Source of the DNA: Candidatus Sulfotelmatobacter sp.
Lineage (GTDB): Bacteria; Acidobacteriota; Terriglobia; Terriglobales; Acidobacteriaceae
Length of the DNA: 51,167 bases
Assembly: GCA_030041215.1 (NCBI GenBank)
Contig: JASHOH010000087.1
Coordinates: 1 to 51,167 of the forward strand
Reading direction: 5' to 3'
The position numbers and the translations under genes were made by a program. The stretch's first letter is position 1, and each line of letters opens with the position of its first letter. Below, in pieces: positions 17,499 to 27,039 of this stretch. The notes beneath the pieces are model-generated. The model saw only the letters and a list, made by a program, of their open reading frames with translations, was not told where the DNA came from and did not search any database.

Positions 17499-18104
17499 AT
17501 GAAACGAAATCTCGGGTATGGTTTGGTAGTTGTGATTTTGTTTGCCTGTTTCGCGAAAGCGCAAAGAGTAGGAGAGCCTGCGCCCGATTTCCAGGCGACC
17601 GATAGTAACGGGCAAGTTCACAAGCTCGCCGAATACCGCGGCAAGTTCGTCGTATTGGAGTGGCACAACAATGGCTGTCCATACACGCGGAAGCATTACG
17701 AGAGTGGCAATATGCAGCGCTTGCAAAAAGAGTGGACTTCGCGAGGCGTGATCTGGTTAACCGTGATCTCTTCGGCTCCCGGCCAACAGGGATACGTGAC
17801 GGCGGAACAGGAGAACGAATACCTAAAGCGCATGAATGCAGTACCTACGGCTGCTCTGTTAGATCCACAAGGCGGCGTAGGCCGACTCTATGCTGCCAAA
17901 ACGACTCCCCACATGTTCATCATCAACCCCGAAGGCATACTCATCTATGATGGAGCGATCGACAGCAAGGCCACTACGGAGCAGAGCGATATTGCTACTG
18001 CGACGAATTATGTCTCACAGGCTTTGGAGGAAGCGAAGGCGGGCAAGCCAGTAAGTACACCGACGTCACGGCCGTATGGATGCTCTGTCAAGTATGCTCA
18101 TTGA
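17499..18104 (+). CDS. Exported thioredoxin-like (redoxin) protein with CPYT site
   Basis: A 201-residue protein with a signal peptide (to about residue 21, FAKAQ) and an AhpC/TSA-redoxin domain (VGEPAPDFQATDSNGQVHKL). The active site region reads NNGCPYTRKHYE: the first Cys is kept but the second position of the CxxC motif is Thr. The cis-proline loop is TTPHMFIINPEG. The C-terminus ends with RPYGCSVKY, offering a possible second Cys outside the usual motif. Together with the DsbD-alpha-like protein upstream it probably works in envelope thiol chemistry, either as a peroxidase-like protein or as an acceptor of electrons; this is inference. Confidence 0.85.
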   Translation: MKRNLGYGLVVVILFACFAKAQRVGEPAPDFQATDSNGQVHKLAEYRGKFVVLEWHNNGCPYTRKHYESGNMQRLQKEWTSRGVIWLTVISSAPGQQGYVTAEQENEYLKRMNAVPTAALLDPQGGVGRLYAAKTTPHMFIINPEGILIYDGAIDSKATTEQSDIATATNYVSQALEEAKAGKPVSTPTSRPYGCSVKYAH

Positions 18105-18212
18105 AGGAGCCGGCATCTGCGTGAAAAGCGTCTTAGCTTAAACAGAACAAAAGCGGGGAAGGGACATCGAATTGTCTGATGAGATGTATTTGCTTCCGAC
18201 GAACTACAGCAT

Positions 18213-19859
18213 TTATTGCCATCGCCCGGGCCGGAACGGAACCCGGAATGTAGCTTCTACCTCGACCGCGGCGCCGTTCCTTGTGGCTGGCGAAAATTGC
18301 CACTTGGCGAGCGCCTCGCGGGCGAATTGATCAAGGCGGTCGTCTACGCTGCGCAAAACACGCACATTCCCTACTGTGCCATCGGCATGAATGACGGCAT
18401 AGAGAATGACTGTGCCGCCCACGTTCTGCCGCATCAGCTCCAGCGGATAGGCCGGATCGACCTTGCGCATGGCAGATGGCGCAGATAGATCCGAAACACT
18501 TGCCTGATCGCTGGCCGATGCGGCTCGCGAGGAAGGACTGCCCAAGCCGGACTCCGCCTTCAGCGCGGCGAAGCGGATGATCCAGCTTCCTCCGACGGAA
18601 TTCAGATTGGGCATGTTAAGGGTGAGCGAGTAGAACTTGCGATTGCCGAAGACCGCGCGTTCCTCTTCTGACAGCTCGCTCTTACTCTCGGGCTGGAGAG
18701 AGCGAGTTGGCACTCGCGGGCGAAAGCCAGCGATCAGGTTTGGATTCACTGAATCGGCATTCGAACTCTTGGGTGCGGGATCGCCCGCGATGGGCGCGGC
18801 GCTCGAGGGCTTGCCGACGTACAGTCCCGAAGGGAGCCTGCTGTCGGTCTTGCCAGACAATCCAGCGCCGTTTGCTTTGCCATCTCCCGTACCCGCATTT
18901 CTAGGTGCGCTCTCGCCGCCAAAAGCTCCTGCTGCGCCGGTGGCTCCGTGATGACCTTCTGGAGTTGCCGCAAATGAACCGCGTCGATTGCCGGCAGGCG
19001 CTGCGGGAGGTGGACCGACCGCCGGATGCAGGCTGAGAGCTATAACGTCTCCGGCCGAACGCGAGTTTTGGATTCCCCTAGCTGATGGCGGCGGCGCGAC
19101 GACATCGGACGATGCTCCGCGCGGCGATCTCAGGCCCGAACTTCTGGTGGAAAACGATTGCTGAGGATCCAGAGTGAGTTTCGGAGCGGGCGCGATGACC
19201 GCGCTGGCCGCGACGCTGAAATCGGCAAGTCTATGAGTTGAGTTGGCGTCGACTATCGGCGGCGGCGCTATTACGCCCGCCTGCGGCGCCGGCAGAGCGC
19301 TGCGCGATGTGGTTTGCAAATCGGGCGGTGGGGCGATGACGGAGCTTTTCATCTGCGGTGCCAGGCGCGTGATCTCCAAGGCGCGAATGACGGGCGGGGG
19401 TGCGATCGGCAAAGGCGCATTCGGCGTTTGCTCTACCAACGCGACCATGTTGGGAATAGCGAGATCGCGATCGAGCTGCACCTTGGGCGGCGCGACGATG
19501 GTTTGCTGGCGGTTGTTCGCTTCGGGAGGAACGGAGATGATTGGCTGGGCAGAGTATTCGGGATCGGCGTTTCGCGTAGGCTTCGGGTCCGAGGCGCGCG
19601 TGTCGAGGGGCGGCAAATACTCAAAAGGAGTGTAGTAGATAACATCTGCATGTGCGAGCGTGGGTTGAACTGCGGCGTGCGGTTGCAATGCGAGAATTCG
19701 GGAAGCCGTAAAGAGCGCCGCCAGCGCGACAACGTGACACCCGACGGATTGCAGGAAGCCGAGCCAGGGCAGTCGTCGATCGACGAAGACGTCGTCCCAG
19801 AAAGTCGCGGGAGCAGAGTCGAGTTGCAAGGAAACGAATTCACGTGGACGAAAAAGCAT
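18213..19859 (-). CDS. Large TonB-family protein
   Basis: A 548-residue TonB-like protein. The cytoplasmic N-terminus is about 33 residues, followed by one membrane helix (WLGFLQSVGCHVVALAALFTASRILAL). A very long periplasmic linker contains about eight VIAPPP or VVAPPP-type elements (for example PPPVIR, IAPPPDLQ, VIAPPPIVD, VVAPPPSARG), which would make a stiff, extended spacer. The C-terminal TonB domain (about 460-548) has KVDPAYPLELMRQNVGGTV and FAREALAKWQFSPATRNG. A GGGGA ribosome site precedes the ATG. It is encoded downstream of and in the same orientation as the VWFA-related protein and TonB receptor, so it may power that receptor. Confidence 0.85.
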   Translation of the reverse strand: MLFRPREFVSLQLDSAPATFWDDVFVDRRLPWLGFLQSVGCHVVALAALFTASRILALQPHAAVQPTLAHADVIYYTPFEYLPPLDTRASDPKPTRNADPEYSAQPIISVPPEANNRQQTIVAPPKVQLDRDLAIPNMVALVEQTPNAPLPIAPPPVIRALEITRLAPQMKSSVIAPPPDLQTTSRSALPAPQAGVIAPPPIVDANSTHRLADFSVAASAVIAPAPKLTLDPQQSFSTRSSGLRSPRGASSDVVAPPPSARGIQNSRSAGDVIALSLHPAVGPPPAAPAGNRRGSFAATPEGHHGATGAAGAFGGESAPRNAGTGDGKANGAGLSGKTDSRLPSGLYVGKPSSAAPIAGDPAPKSSNADSVNPNLIAGFRPRVPTRSLQPESKSELSEEERAVFGNRKFYSLTLNMPNLNSVGGSWIIRFAALKAESGLGSPSSRAASASDQASVSDLSAPSAMRKVDPAYPLELMRQNVGGTVILYAVIHADGTVGNVRVLRSVDDRLDQFAREALAKWQFSPATRNGAAVEVEATFRVPFRPGRWQ

Positions 19860-20409
19860 CGAAAAGATTCCCCAGAAAAATACGGAACCAGAGTTCGGGC
19901 TCGATCACGCCGCTCAGTTCCGGGGCCGCGATCTTCGCACTGCGTTTCTGCCGACTGGAAGCGCGGAGCCTGGTGCATCCTTCCATCTTAGATGCAAACG
20001 AGCTTCTTCGGTTAGGAACTGGCCCACCTGCTTCGCACAATTCTAATGCGCGATTAAAACCTTATGGGCACTCGATAGTGTCGAGTCCGGTTCTAAGCGT
20101 TTGAACGGCCAGATTGCCATTCGCAAGGAACAATGGCACCCCAAGAATGTTAATAGAAGCTCTTCCGACCGCCGCCCGTCGGCTGTTTCGCTGTTGAGGG
20201 GGCTGAGCGACATTCTCAGTTTTCCGGGCTTACACACATGTGAACTCATAAACGCTGCCCAGGCCACGTCACGACCAAGCGCTTCGTGATGTGAATGACA
20301 CAGCAATGGAAGCTTGATCAGGGCCCTTGTGCCCTATTCGAACAGTGTCAAGCCAGGCTTGCACTGTCTTAGGTTCTCGCGGAAGTTTTCCAGTCGAACA
20401 ACTTTCGCT
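19860..20409. other. Intergenic region upstream of the large TonB gene
   Basis: About 550 bases between the stop of the VWFA-related gene and the start of the large TonB gene on the same strand. Short open frames on both strands show no recognisable motif. The promoter of the TonB gene is probably here. No strong terminator with a T tract was found after the VWFA-related gene. Confidence 0.35.
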
Positions 20410-22515
20410 TCACTGAGCGGAGTGTTTGTCTGATCGAATCAGCAGTGCCAGCCTGGGGAACAGAAACGAGCCTGCTGCATCGTCGATGACGTTTACCTGG
20501 CAGGTATAGAAGCCGGGTTTCAGTGTGTTAAGAGGAAGATCGAGTTGAAATATTCCCGCCTTGCGATCGCGAGCATTCAATTCTGTAAGCTCGACCGGGG
20601 AGCTTTCGAAAACCCTTGCTTTTCCACGAAAGAAAGAGACGCTGGTCAGCAGATGGATGCCAGGGGAGTTCGAACGCGATTCGGCAGATTGCGGCGCTTT
20701 CAAGCGCCCCGGATCGTACACTTCGTAATAGAGCCGCAAGTGCTGGGCAGGGGAAAAAACGTGGGTCACGTTCGGAATGATTTCGGAACCGTCGCGAATG
20801 AGCGGATTAGGACTTGAAGTTTTCTTTGTCGGCTCAAGCTGGCTGGCAAGCACAATCGAACTCATCTTGAGCGGCTGCGATTTGAGATCGGGAACTTCAA
20901 GATCAGTTTCGAAAGATCCCATACGGCCAGTTTGATTCTCACGCACTACGAATTTGAGATGGTATTTGCCCGGGGGCAGGCTCAGCCCGGTGTCATATTG
21001 CACGTTTTTCTTTTGCACTTCGGACGCTGTATTCACTGCGAGCTTGACCGTGTCCCGGATTCTGGTGACAGGGTGGTTTTCGCTGTCGAGCACTACGCCA
21101 ATCACGTCGAGAGTGGCTCTCTCGCGATCGCTGCTGCGCACGAAAGGAATCTGCGATCCAGGCACAACCAGCGAAGTAGGGACAAAGAACTTATTTGTCT
21201 CCAGGCGAAAGTAGGCGGCGCCAAGGTATAGCGGCAGGTCCGTGGCGGGCATCTCGGAGGCAAGTTCCTCTTCAAGCTGAAGCTCCTTGTCTTCTTTGGT
21301 CGAGTGCTGATAATCCGCAGCCGCGTAATAACCACGCCGGTAGTCGATTTTTACGCCGGGGAGGTTGACCTTGACCACGATGCGGCGGTAATGGCCGTCT
21401 TTGGCGGGATTGGTGCTGTGATAACCGAGTAGATAATACGTGGAGGTATCCTGCTGCACCCCTTTGAAGACCTGGCCGAAATCGTTGGAGTCGAGGAAGG
21501 CGCGGCCACCGGTGTCGCTGGCGAGGGTGACCAGTGTTTCCTGTGTGGTGAAGTTGGAAGTCAGTGCATTAATCATGGACTGGCCGGAATACGCGGAAGT
21601 GCCACGCAGGCTGGCATTTTGCGCTTCGCCGCCAGCAACCAGCGCCTGAAGACCCCGAAGATCCATAGTGTAGATGGCGAGATTCGAGCGCACTGCGGCG
21701 TTGACGGCAGCCCGCAGCTCGGATTGATTTTCGATACCCGTGCGGTCCATGCCGCTGGAAAAATAAATCAGCGATTTTTTTTGCTGAACATGCGAGAGTT
21801 TTTCGGCAACTGAGCGCAGGGCTTCGAGCCGGCGGTCGGTATTAAAGATGTTGTACTCAGTGTCATCGGCGGTAAAAGGTTGGCCGGTATCGGGCGTGCC
21901 TTCAGTTGTGCCCGTTGTGCCCTCCTCATAGCCCTGGCCGGAACCCTCTCCGAACGCCTGAAGCTGCTTCTTCAGGAGGGCGTGATCAGAAGTGAAATCC
22001 TGATTGACCAGAAGTGAGCTTCCCAGAGAAACGATGGAGACTAGATCGGCAGGAGCCATTTGCGAATCGACATAATGCTCGGCCGAGGTGATGGCGCGAT
22101 CGATTTCATCCGGCTCCATGGCGGAAAGATCGAAGAAAAGAACAATGAGGCGGCGGTCTTTGAACTGATCTGAGAGGGTGGTTGTTGGTTTGGCGCTGGC
22201 AGTTGGAGCCGGCTCGCCGGGCAACGGCTTTGCTTGAGCGACATCTTGTGTAGCTACTGCGTCGACATTTTCGATATCGAAAGACACGATTTTCTGCGGC
22301 TTGTTGTCTTCGAGGATCGTGAAATCCTGCGGTTTCAATCCGCCGACGAAGTTTCCATTCTTGTCCCGCACCGTCACGTTTACTAGAACGAGTTCCGATT
22401 CCACGCGGAAGGTATAACCTTCCTGCTGCTGCGGAATCGCATCCGAGCCCAGGAGCGCAATTGTCGCCGAAAGCGCCACGATTTTCCTCAGCCAATAACT
22501 AAGAGTGGACAACAT
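20410..22515 (-). CDS. VWFA-related acidobacterial secreted protein
   Basis: A 701-residue exported protein of the VWFA-related family first noted in Acidobacteria. A signal peptide (to about residue 28) is followed by the family opening FRVESELVLVNVTVRDKNGNFVGGLKPQDFTILEDNKPQKIVSF. The von Willebrand A domain follows (about 120-340), with a metal-site-like FFDLSAME in place of the usual DxSxS, LIYFSSGMDRTG and a Gly/Thr-rich insert (GSGQGYEEGTTGTTEGTPDTG). The last 300 residues are beta-rich. A GAGGAA ribosome site precedes the ATG. It starts nine bases after the TonB receptor stop, so the two are an operon. Likely role: surface or periplasmic protein-protein contacts. Confidence 0.9.
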   Translation of the reverse strand: MLSTLSYWLRKIVALSATIALLGSDAIPQQQEGYTFRVESELVLVNVTVRDKNGNFVGGLKPQDFTILEDNKPQKIVSFDIENVDAVATQDVAQAKPLPGEPAPTASAKPTTTLSDQFKDRRLIVLFFDLSAMEPDEIDRAITSAEHYVDSQMAPADLVSIVSLGSSLLVNQDFTSDHALLKKQLQAFGEGSGQGYEEGTTGTTEGTPDTGQPFTADDTEYNIFNTDRRLEALRSVAEKLSHVQQKKSLIYFSSGMDRTGIENQSELRAAVNAAVRSNLAIYTMDLRGLQALVAGGEAQNASLRGTSAYSGQSMINALTSNFTTQETLVTLASDTGGRAFLDSNDFGQVFKGVQQDTSTYYLLGYHSTNPAKDGHYRRIVVKVNLPGVKIDYRRGYYAAADYQHSTKEDKELQLEEELASEMPATDLPLYLGAAYFRLETNKFFVPTSLVVPGSQIPFVRSSDRERATLDVIGVVLDSENHPVTRIRDTVKLAVNTASEVQKKNVQYDTGLSLPPGKYHLKFVVRENQTGRMGSFETDLEVPDLKSQPLKMSSIVLASQLEPTKKTSSPNPLIRDGSEIIPNVTHVFSPAQHLRLYYEVYDPGRLKAPQSAESRSNSPGIHLLTSVSFFRGKARVFESSPVELTELNARDRKAGIFQLDLPLNTLKPGFYTCQVNVIDDAAGSFLFPRLALLIRSDKHSAQ

Positions 22516-22524
22516 ATCTCTTCC

Positions 22525-25500
22525 TCAAAAGCGAAAGCGCGCGGTGAGAGTAATCTGCCGCATTGCCCCAACCGCAGTGACGCGCCCGAACGTGGGCGAC
22601 GTGACCGATGTATCGATTGACGTGAAATTAGGAATATTGAAGACATTCGTTGCCTGGGCGCGGAATTCCAATGTGCGCGATTCTCTCACCGGAATAACTT
22701 TGGTCAAGGCCATATCAAAAATATGAGTCGGTGGTCCAATGATGCAGTTGCGGCGGGCATTGCCATATTGTCCGGTTGGCGGAGCGACGAAGGCGGCGGT
22801 GTTGAACCATTTATTGATTGACGGATTCGAAAGCTGAATGGATTGACCCGGAACTAAGTCGGGCCGAAGCGTGCCGTTGGTGCCGCCATTGACCTCGCTG
22901 AAGTTGCCTATAAAACGTGGCGTGAACGGCAAACCCGACGCGATGGTCCAGTCGCCGCTCCATAGCCAATCGCCGAAAATAGCGCGCAAGGGAGTGTTGC
23001 CGGTCAGCCAGCGCCGGTCGTGGCCAAAAGGAAGCTCCCACAAATAATCACCGGTGAATTTGTGCGTTTGGTTGAAACTGGAGAGACCGCGTTCACCGGG
23101 AATATCAAATGGATTCTGGGCCACACTGTTTGCACCGCTTCCGGCCGAAGCAGTCGGGCCGGAGCCGATGGTGCCGGTGCCTCCGGCGCCTAGACCCGGG
23201 GTGCTGGCTGCGGAAGTCGCACCTGCACCGATGGAAGATGCATCGTCAATTGATTTCGAAAATGTATACAAACCGCCGACGGAGAATCCTTTTGCCAGCC
23301 GCTTGCGCAGGCGCACCGAGCCGGCGTTGGCCTCGGAGTCGCCGACAGAATTTTCAAAGCTGAATGCCTGCACATCCCGAATACGGATCTGGATGCCCGA
23401 GGGCGTGATCGTGCGGTTAGGCGCTTCCAGAATGTCGAGATTCGTTCCCTTGGTTCCCGTGTAGTCGATGTTCAGCAACAGCGTTGGACGGATCTGCTGT
23501 TGAATGTCGAGATTGCGAATTTGCACGTAGCCTAAACGGTAATTGGGATTGACGGCGTAGCTGTTGGTGATGACTCCAGTGGCCGGCGGCGGAAAGCCGT
23601 TCTGCAACGTGAGATCGCCAGGGAAGATTTGAATGTTCGTCTCCGCTGTTGAAAACGGAGGCTGAAAGGCCAACTGCTGCACGATGGTCTGGTACGCACC
23701 GGTGTTGTAGTTGATGCCGTATCCGCCACGGACCACGGTCTTGGAAAACGGCTTCCAGGCAAAACCGATTCGGGGAGCGAAGGCTTTGCGGTCGGGACGA
23801 ACCAGGCTGTGGGGAACTCGGCCGCTATAAGGGCCGGTTTGTCCGGGCAGGACCAACGCGACCACGGGCGCGCCCAAAGCCGGATTGAGCACACCGGGTG
23901 AGAGATCGAGGTTCGCGATTAGATTGTTTTCTTCCGAAAGCGGCGAAACGTATTCATAGCGCATGCCCAGATTGAGCGTGAGGTTCGCACGCATCTTCCA
24001 TTCATCTTGCGCATAAAGGTCCCAGTAATTGCCGTGAAAGTGATAGTTGTCGTAGCCATACTGAATTGAGGTTTGCTGGGGCAAACCAAGCAGAAAGTCG
24101 GCGAAGTCATAGCCGGTACCTGGCACCGGTTGGCCGTCCACGATTTCAGATGTGTTGATGCCGGTGAAAGTGAATGATCCCCGCGCATTGCTATCAGTTT
24201 CAGTATTGAGCTGAATGCGGCGGAAGTCGCCACCCCATCGCCAGCTGTGTTTGCCGTGAGTCCAGACGACGTAGTCCGAAAATGTATAGGTCTGGTTGCG
24301 CAGAAGCTGCGGATTCGTATCCTGAAGGCTGGCGAAGTTGGTGAAGGAAAGATTGGGCAAGCCCCAGTCGAAGGGATTGATCGAGACGCCTGTGATTCCC
24401 AAGCTCCCTGCTATGTCGTTATTGAAAGCATAAAGATTCAGCGTGCTAGTGCGGCTGCGGTTGAAATCGAAGCGAAGGCTGTTGGTCAGCTTGCCGATAC
24501 TGCGAACATACGCGATGGGAATATCGAAGCTGCGAACATCGGTGTTGCCGCCTACGCTTGGGAACGGATTGGTGATGGTTGAGCTTGATCCGTGGTAGTG
24601 GAAGCCGAACGTCAAACCGTTGCGCGGAGCACCTCGCTGGCGCCGACCGCCTGCTGGTGCGGCGCCGAGTGTATGGTTCACGCGAACGTTCAGGTCGTCG
24701 CTGTTGCTATTAGCCGAGGTGACGAATTGAAAATTTTGATAATCACCGGGCAGGTTCGGCCGGGGAATGTATGGCAACAGCCCCGCCGCAACTGGGTTGA
24801 TTTGGGTAATCATGTTGTTCGGGAACGGAGTGTTGGTGGCAGGATTGTAAATTTGAACGGGCAATCCCGCTTGCGGGCCCGATGTGTAAATGGTCTGCGA
24901 AAAGTTTCCCTGCCGCTCCAGCAGCGTTGGCACAGTAGAGAACTGGTCGAAGGGATTTTCCCCGTGCTTGCCGTTGAAGTTGACGAAGAAAAATGTTTTG
25001 CTGCCGCCGTGGTAGATCTTCGGGATGTTGAGCGGCCCGCCGACAGAGCCGCCGAAACTATTTTGCAGGTACGCCGGGTTCTCTGGCGGTGCACCGACTA
25101 ACGTGTAAGGTGCAGCATTGAATGCAGAATCGCCAATGCCATAGTAAATCGAGCCATGAGGATGATTGACGTCGAAGCCGCGGCGTCCCATGATCATCGT
25201 CGGACCTCCGCCGGCGCGTCCGCCGCCCCCACCAAAACCACCTCCTGGGCCCCCGAATCCGCCGGGCGCTCCGAAGCCTCCGCCTTGCTGGCGAGCATCG
25301 TTGATGCGTTGCTGAAGCTCGTCTCCGCTCATGTTGTTGAACGGGCTGTTCGTATTGCCCGCGACGGCAATGGACTCGGTCGCACTGTTTGGGTCGATTC
25401 CGGGGATGGGCATGCCTGAAGGCACCACATCGCTTAGTGCATTTCCATTCGCTTCCTGATCTGCTGTGCTCTGCATCGCAAGAACTTGAAATCCACGCTG

Positions 25501-25986
25501 CGCCAGACGTTGCCCGCCGATCCCTCGTGGCTGCGGAGCCGCTTCGCGTGTGTGCGACTGAAGAGTCAATTCAAAATTTGCCTGTACATTCGGGTGAGCA
25601 GCGTCAACAACGACCTGCTGCGTACCGTTGGCAAATGCCACCATTTGGATACTCACTGTATAGGAACCATAGGCAGGGACATTTGCAGAATAGCTCCCAT
25701 CCACGTCGGTCCAAGTGGAAATCTTCTCAGTGGAAGCTACGAGAGAGATAGAGACGGCTGCACCCGGAATCGGCATGTTTCCCGATTTCACAATTCCGTG
25801 AATCATGCCTGTCGGCGTGGTCTGCGGTTCAGACTGAGCGTGCAGGCACTCGAGAGCAAGCAACAGAGAAAACCCCAAGAAGAAGCGCTGAAAAGCATGG
25901 CAGCACCATGCGATCGGTCCATCATTTCTTTTTGAAAACAGCAAGTTTGCACCTGATCGATGATAGATCGATCCAATCAAGCACAC
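22525..25986 (-). CDS. Oar-like TonB-dependent receptor with carboxypeptidase-regulatory domain
   Basis: Up to 1153 residues. The signal peptide appears to be FQRFFLGFSLLLALECLHAQ, about 35 residues into the open frame; the first start (GTG at 25986) is uncertain and a later TTG is possible. A carboxypeptidase-regulatory-like beta domain (GMIHGIVKSGNMPIPGAAVS, then TDVDGSYSANVPAYG) follows at about 58-140. Where a TonB plug is expected there is only a degenerate stretch and a Gly-rich segment (GGGFGAPGGFGGPGGGFGGG) near residue 240. The rest is an outer-membrane barrel with GSIYYG, GGPLNIPKI, TFFFVNFNG and a C-terminal beta strand ending in F. It probably imports or handles a large ligand with the VWFA-related protein encoded next. 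Confidence 0.87.
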   Translation of the reverse strand: MCLIGSIYHRSGANLLFSKRNDGPIAWCCHAFQRFFLGFSLLLALECLHAQSEPQTTPTGMIHGIVKSGNMPIPGAAVSISLVASTEKISTWTDVDGSYSANVPAYGSYTVSIQMVAFANGTQQVVVDAAHPNVQANFELTLQSHTREAAPQPRGIGGQRLAQRGFQVLAMQSTADQEANGNALSDVVPSGMPIPGIDPNSATESIAVAGNTNSPFNNMSGDELQQRINDARQQGGGFGAPGGFGGPGGGFGGGGGRAGGGPTMIMGRRGFDVNHPHGSIYYGIGDSAFNAAPYTLVGAPPENPAYLQNSFGGSVGGPLNIPKIYHGGSKTFFFVNFNGKHGENPFDQFSTVPTLLERQGNFSQTIYTSGPQAGLPVQIYNPATNTPFPNNMITQINPVAAGLLPYIPRPNLPGDYQNFQFVTSANSNSDDLNVRVNHTLGAAPAGGRRQRGAPRNGLTFGFHYHGSSSTITNPFPSVGGNTDVRSFDIPIAYVRSIGKLTNSLRFDFNRSRTSTLNLYAFNNDIAGSLGITGVSINPFDWGLPNLSFTNFASLQDTNPQLLRNQTYTFSDYVVWTHGKHSWRWGGDFRRIQLNTETDSNARGSFTFTGINTSEIVDGQPVPGTGYDFADFLLGLPQQTSIQYGYDNYHFHGNYWDLYAQDEWKMRANLTLNLGMRYEYVSPLSEENNLIANLDLSPGVLNPALGAPVVALVLPGQTGPYSGRVPHSLVRPDRKAFAPRIGFAWKPFSKTVVRGGYGINYNTGAYQTIVQQLAFQPPFSTAETNIQIFPGDLTLQNGFPPPATGVITNSYAVNPNYRLGYVQIRNLDIQQQIRPTLLLNIDYTGTKGTNLDILEAPNRTITPSGIQIRIRDVQAFSFENSVGDSEANAGSVRLRKRLAKGFSVGGLYTFSKSIDDASSIGAGATSAASTPGLGAGGTGTIGSGPTASAGSGANSVAQNPFDIPGERGLSSFNQTHKFTGDYLWELPFGHDRRWLTGNTPLRAIFGDWLWSGDWTIASGLPFTPRFIGNFSEVNGGTNGTLRPDLVPGQSIQLSNPSINKWFNTAAFVAPPTGQYGNARRNCIIGPPTHIFDMALTKVIPVRESRTLEFRAQATNVFNIPNFTSIDTSVTSPTFGRVTAVGAMRQITLTARFRF

Positions 25987-26049
25987 GGTAAAGTTTTGTT
26001 TGTCGGGTTGGTTACAGCACGGGGCCGAGTTTCTACCCGCGCGGGTCCA

Positions 26050-26177
26050 AGTAAAGATTCGTAAAATCTAAGTCGCCCTCGCAACTCTGAGTTCATAATC
26101 TCGTTGCTAGTAGCAACGCGAGTAAAGATTCGTAAAGGTAACGATACTTTCACAACTTCGAGTTCATAATTTTGTTG
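26050..26177. repeat. Two 57-bp direct repeats with upstream palindromes
   Basis: Copy 1 (26050-26106) and copy 2 (26121-26177) are both 57 bases long, have an identical first 16 bases (AGTAAAGATTCGTAAA), share GAGTTCATAAT near the end, and agree at about three quarters of positions. Each is preceded by a small palindrome: CCCGCGCGGG before copy 1 and GTTGCTA-G-TAGCAAC before copy 2. They fill the gap between the divergent TonB receptor and Spy-like genes and end 40 bases before the latter's start, so duplicated operators or promoters are likely. Confidence 0.6.
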
Positions 26178-26217
26178 ATAGAAGTGTCTGAGTCGAAGTT
26201 TTGAAGAAGGAGATCCT

Positions 26218-26682
26218 ATGCTGAGAAATCTATCAATTGCATTTCTGCTCGTAGCCCTTGCGTGCACGATCACGGCCTTTGCCGGAGCGCAAAACAACGG
26301 CGGTAACGATCAGCAGTCGGCGCCGGCAGGTGCGCCATCCGAACAGTGGCATGGCCAACGCCACTTTGATCCAGAGAAGCGGACCGAGATGCTGACCAAG
26401 CAACTGAAGCTCACTTCGGACCAGCAGTCCAAAGTCCTGGACATCCTGAAGTCGGAACAATCGCAAATGGAGAAGCTGCGATCGGACTCCTCGCTTTCGC
26501 AAGATGATCGCCGGTCCAAGATGATGAACATCCACAAAGCTTCCAACGACCAGATTCGCGCGCTTCTGGATTCCGACCAACAGAAGAAGTGGGACAAGAT
26601 GCAGAGCGAGCGCGGACAGTGGCAGGGACATCGCCACGAGGGCCCAGACTCGGGTGCAACGCCGGACTCCTCGCAGAAATAA
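26218..26682 (+). CDS. Spy/CpxP-like periplasmic protein
   Basis: A 154-residue protein with a signal peptide (to about residue 24, AFAGAQ) and a helical domain of the Spy/CpxP LTXXQ type: EMLTKQLKLTSDQQSKVLDILKSEQ, then DSDQQKKWDKMQSE. Such proteins are small envelope chaperones or stress sensors that form a cradle-like helical dimer. The C-terminal tail is rich in Gly, His and Asp. AAGGAG lies eight bases before the ATG. It is divergent from the TonB receptor operon and may share the repeat-containing control region with it. Confidence 0.8.
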   Translation: MLRNLSIAFLLVALACTITAFAGAQNNGGNDQQSAPAGAPSEQWHGQRHFDPEKRTEMLTKQLKLTSDQQSKVLDILKSEQSQMEKLRSDSSLSQDDRRSKMMNIHKASNDQIRALLDSDQQKKWDKMQSERGQWQGHRHEGPDSGATPDSSQK

Positions 26683-27039
26683 AGGCTTCAGTCAGCGCCA
26701 CCCCGGGGCAAAATCAAAATGTGAACGATGCCGACGTTTGCGGCGCAGCAGGGGATGCAACGCCCTCTCAGGCGATAGAACCCAGGCTTCTCCTCGCATT
26801 CCAACCCGAGCTTTATTTCGTGGTAGGGACCACGAGACGCATCAGCAGTCCTGATGTCCCTCGTGGGTTGCGTCGGAATAGGCAGGCTGCGCGCGATGGC
26901 GCTGGGGATCGATTGTGTTTACGCCCGATTGCCCTAAGATTCAACGCGGGATCCGCAAAGCTACTTATCGTGATGGCATTCATTTACCGTGCAGCTTGAG
27001 TATAGTGTTGTTGTCCGGCCTGAGGTCTTTAATTCAGCA
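26683..27039. other. Intergenic region with an interrupted hairpin
   Basis: About 357 bases between the Spy-like gene and the stop of the zinc-finger gene. At 26831-26865 there is a two-part stem: CACGAG pairs with CTCGTG and CATCAG with CTGATG, with a three-base internal loop and a five-base loop at the tip. No T tract follows, so it is not a standard terminator. No protein-coding frame is convincing. Confidence 0.4.
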
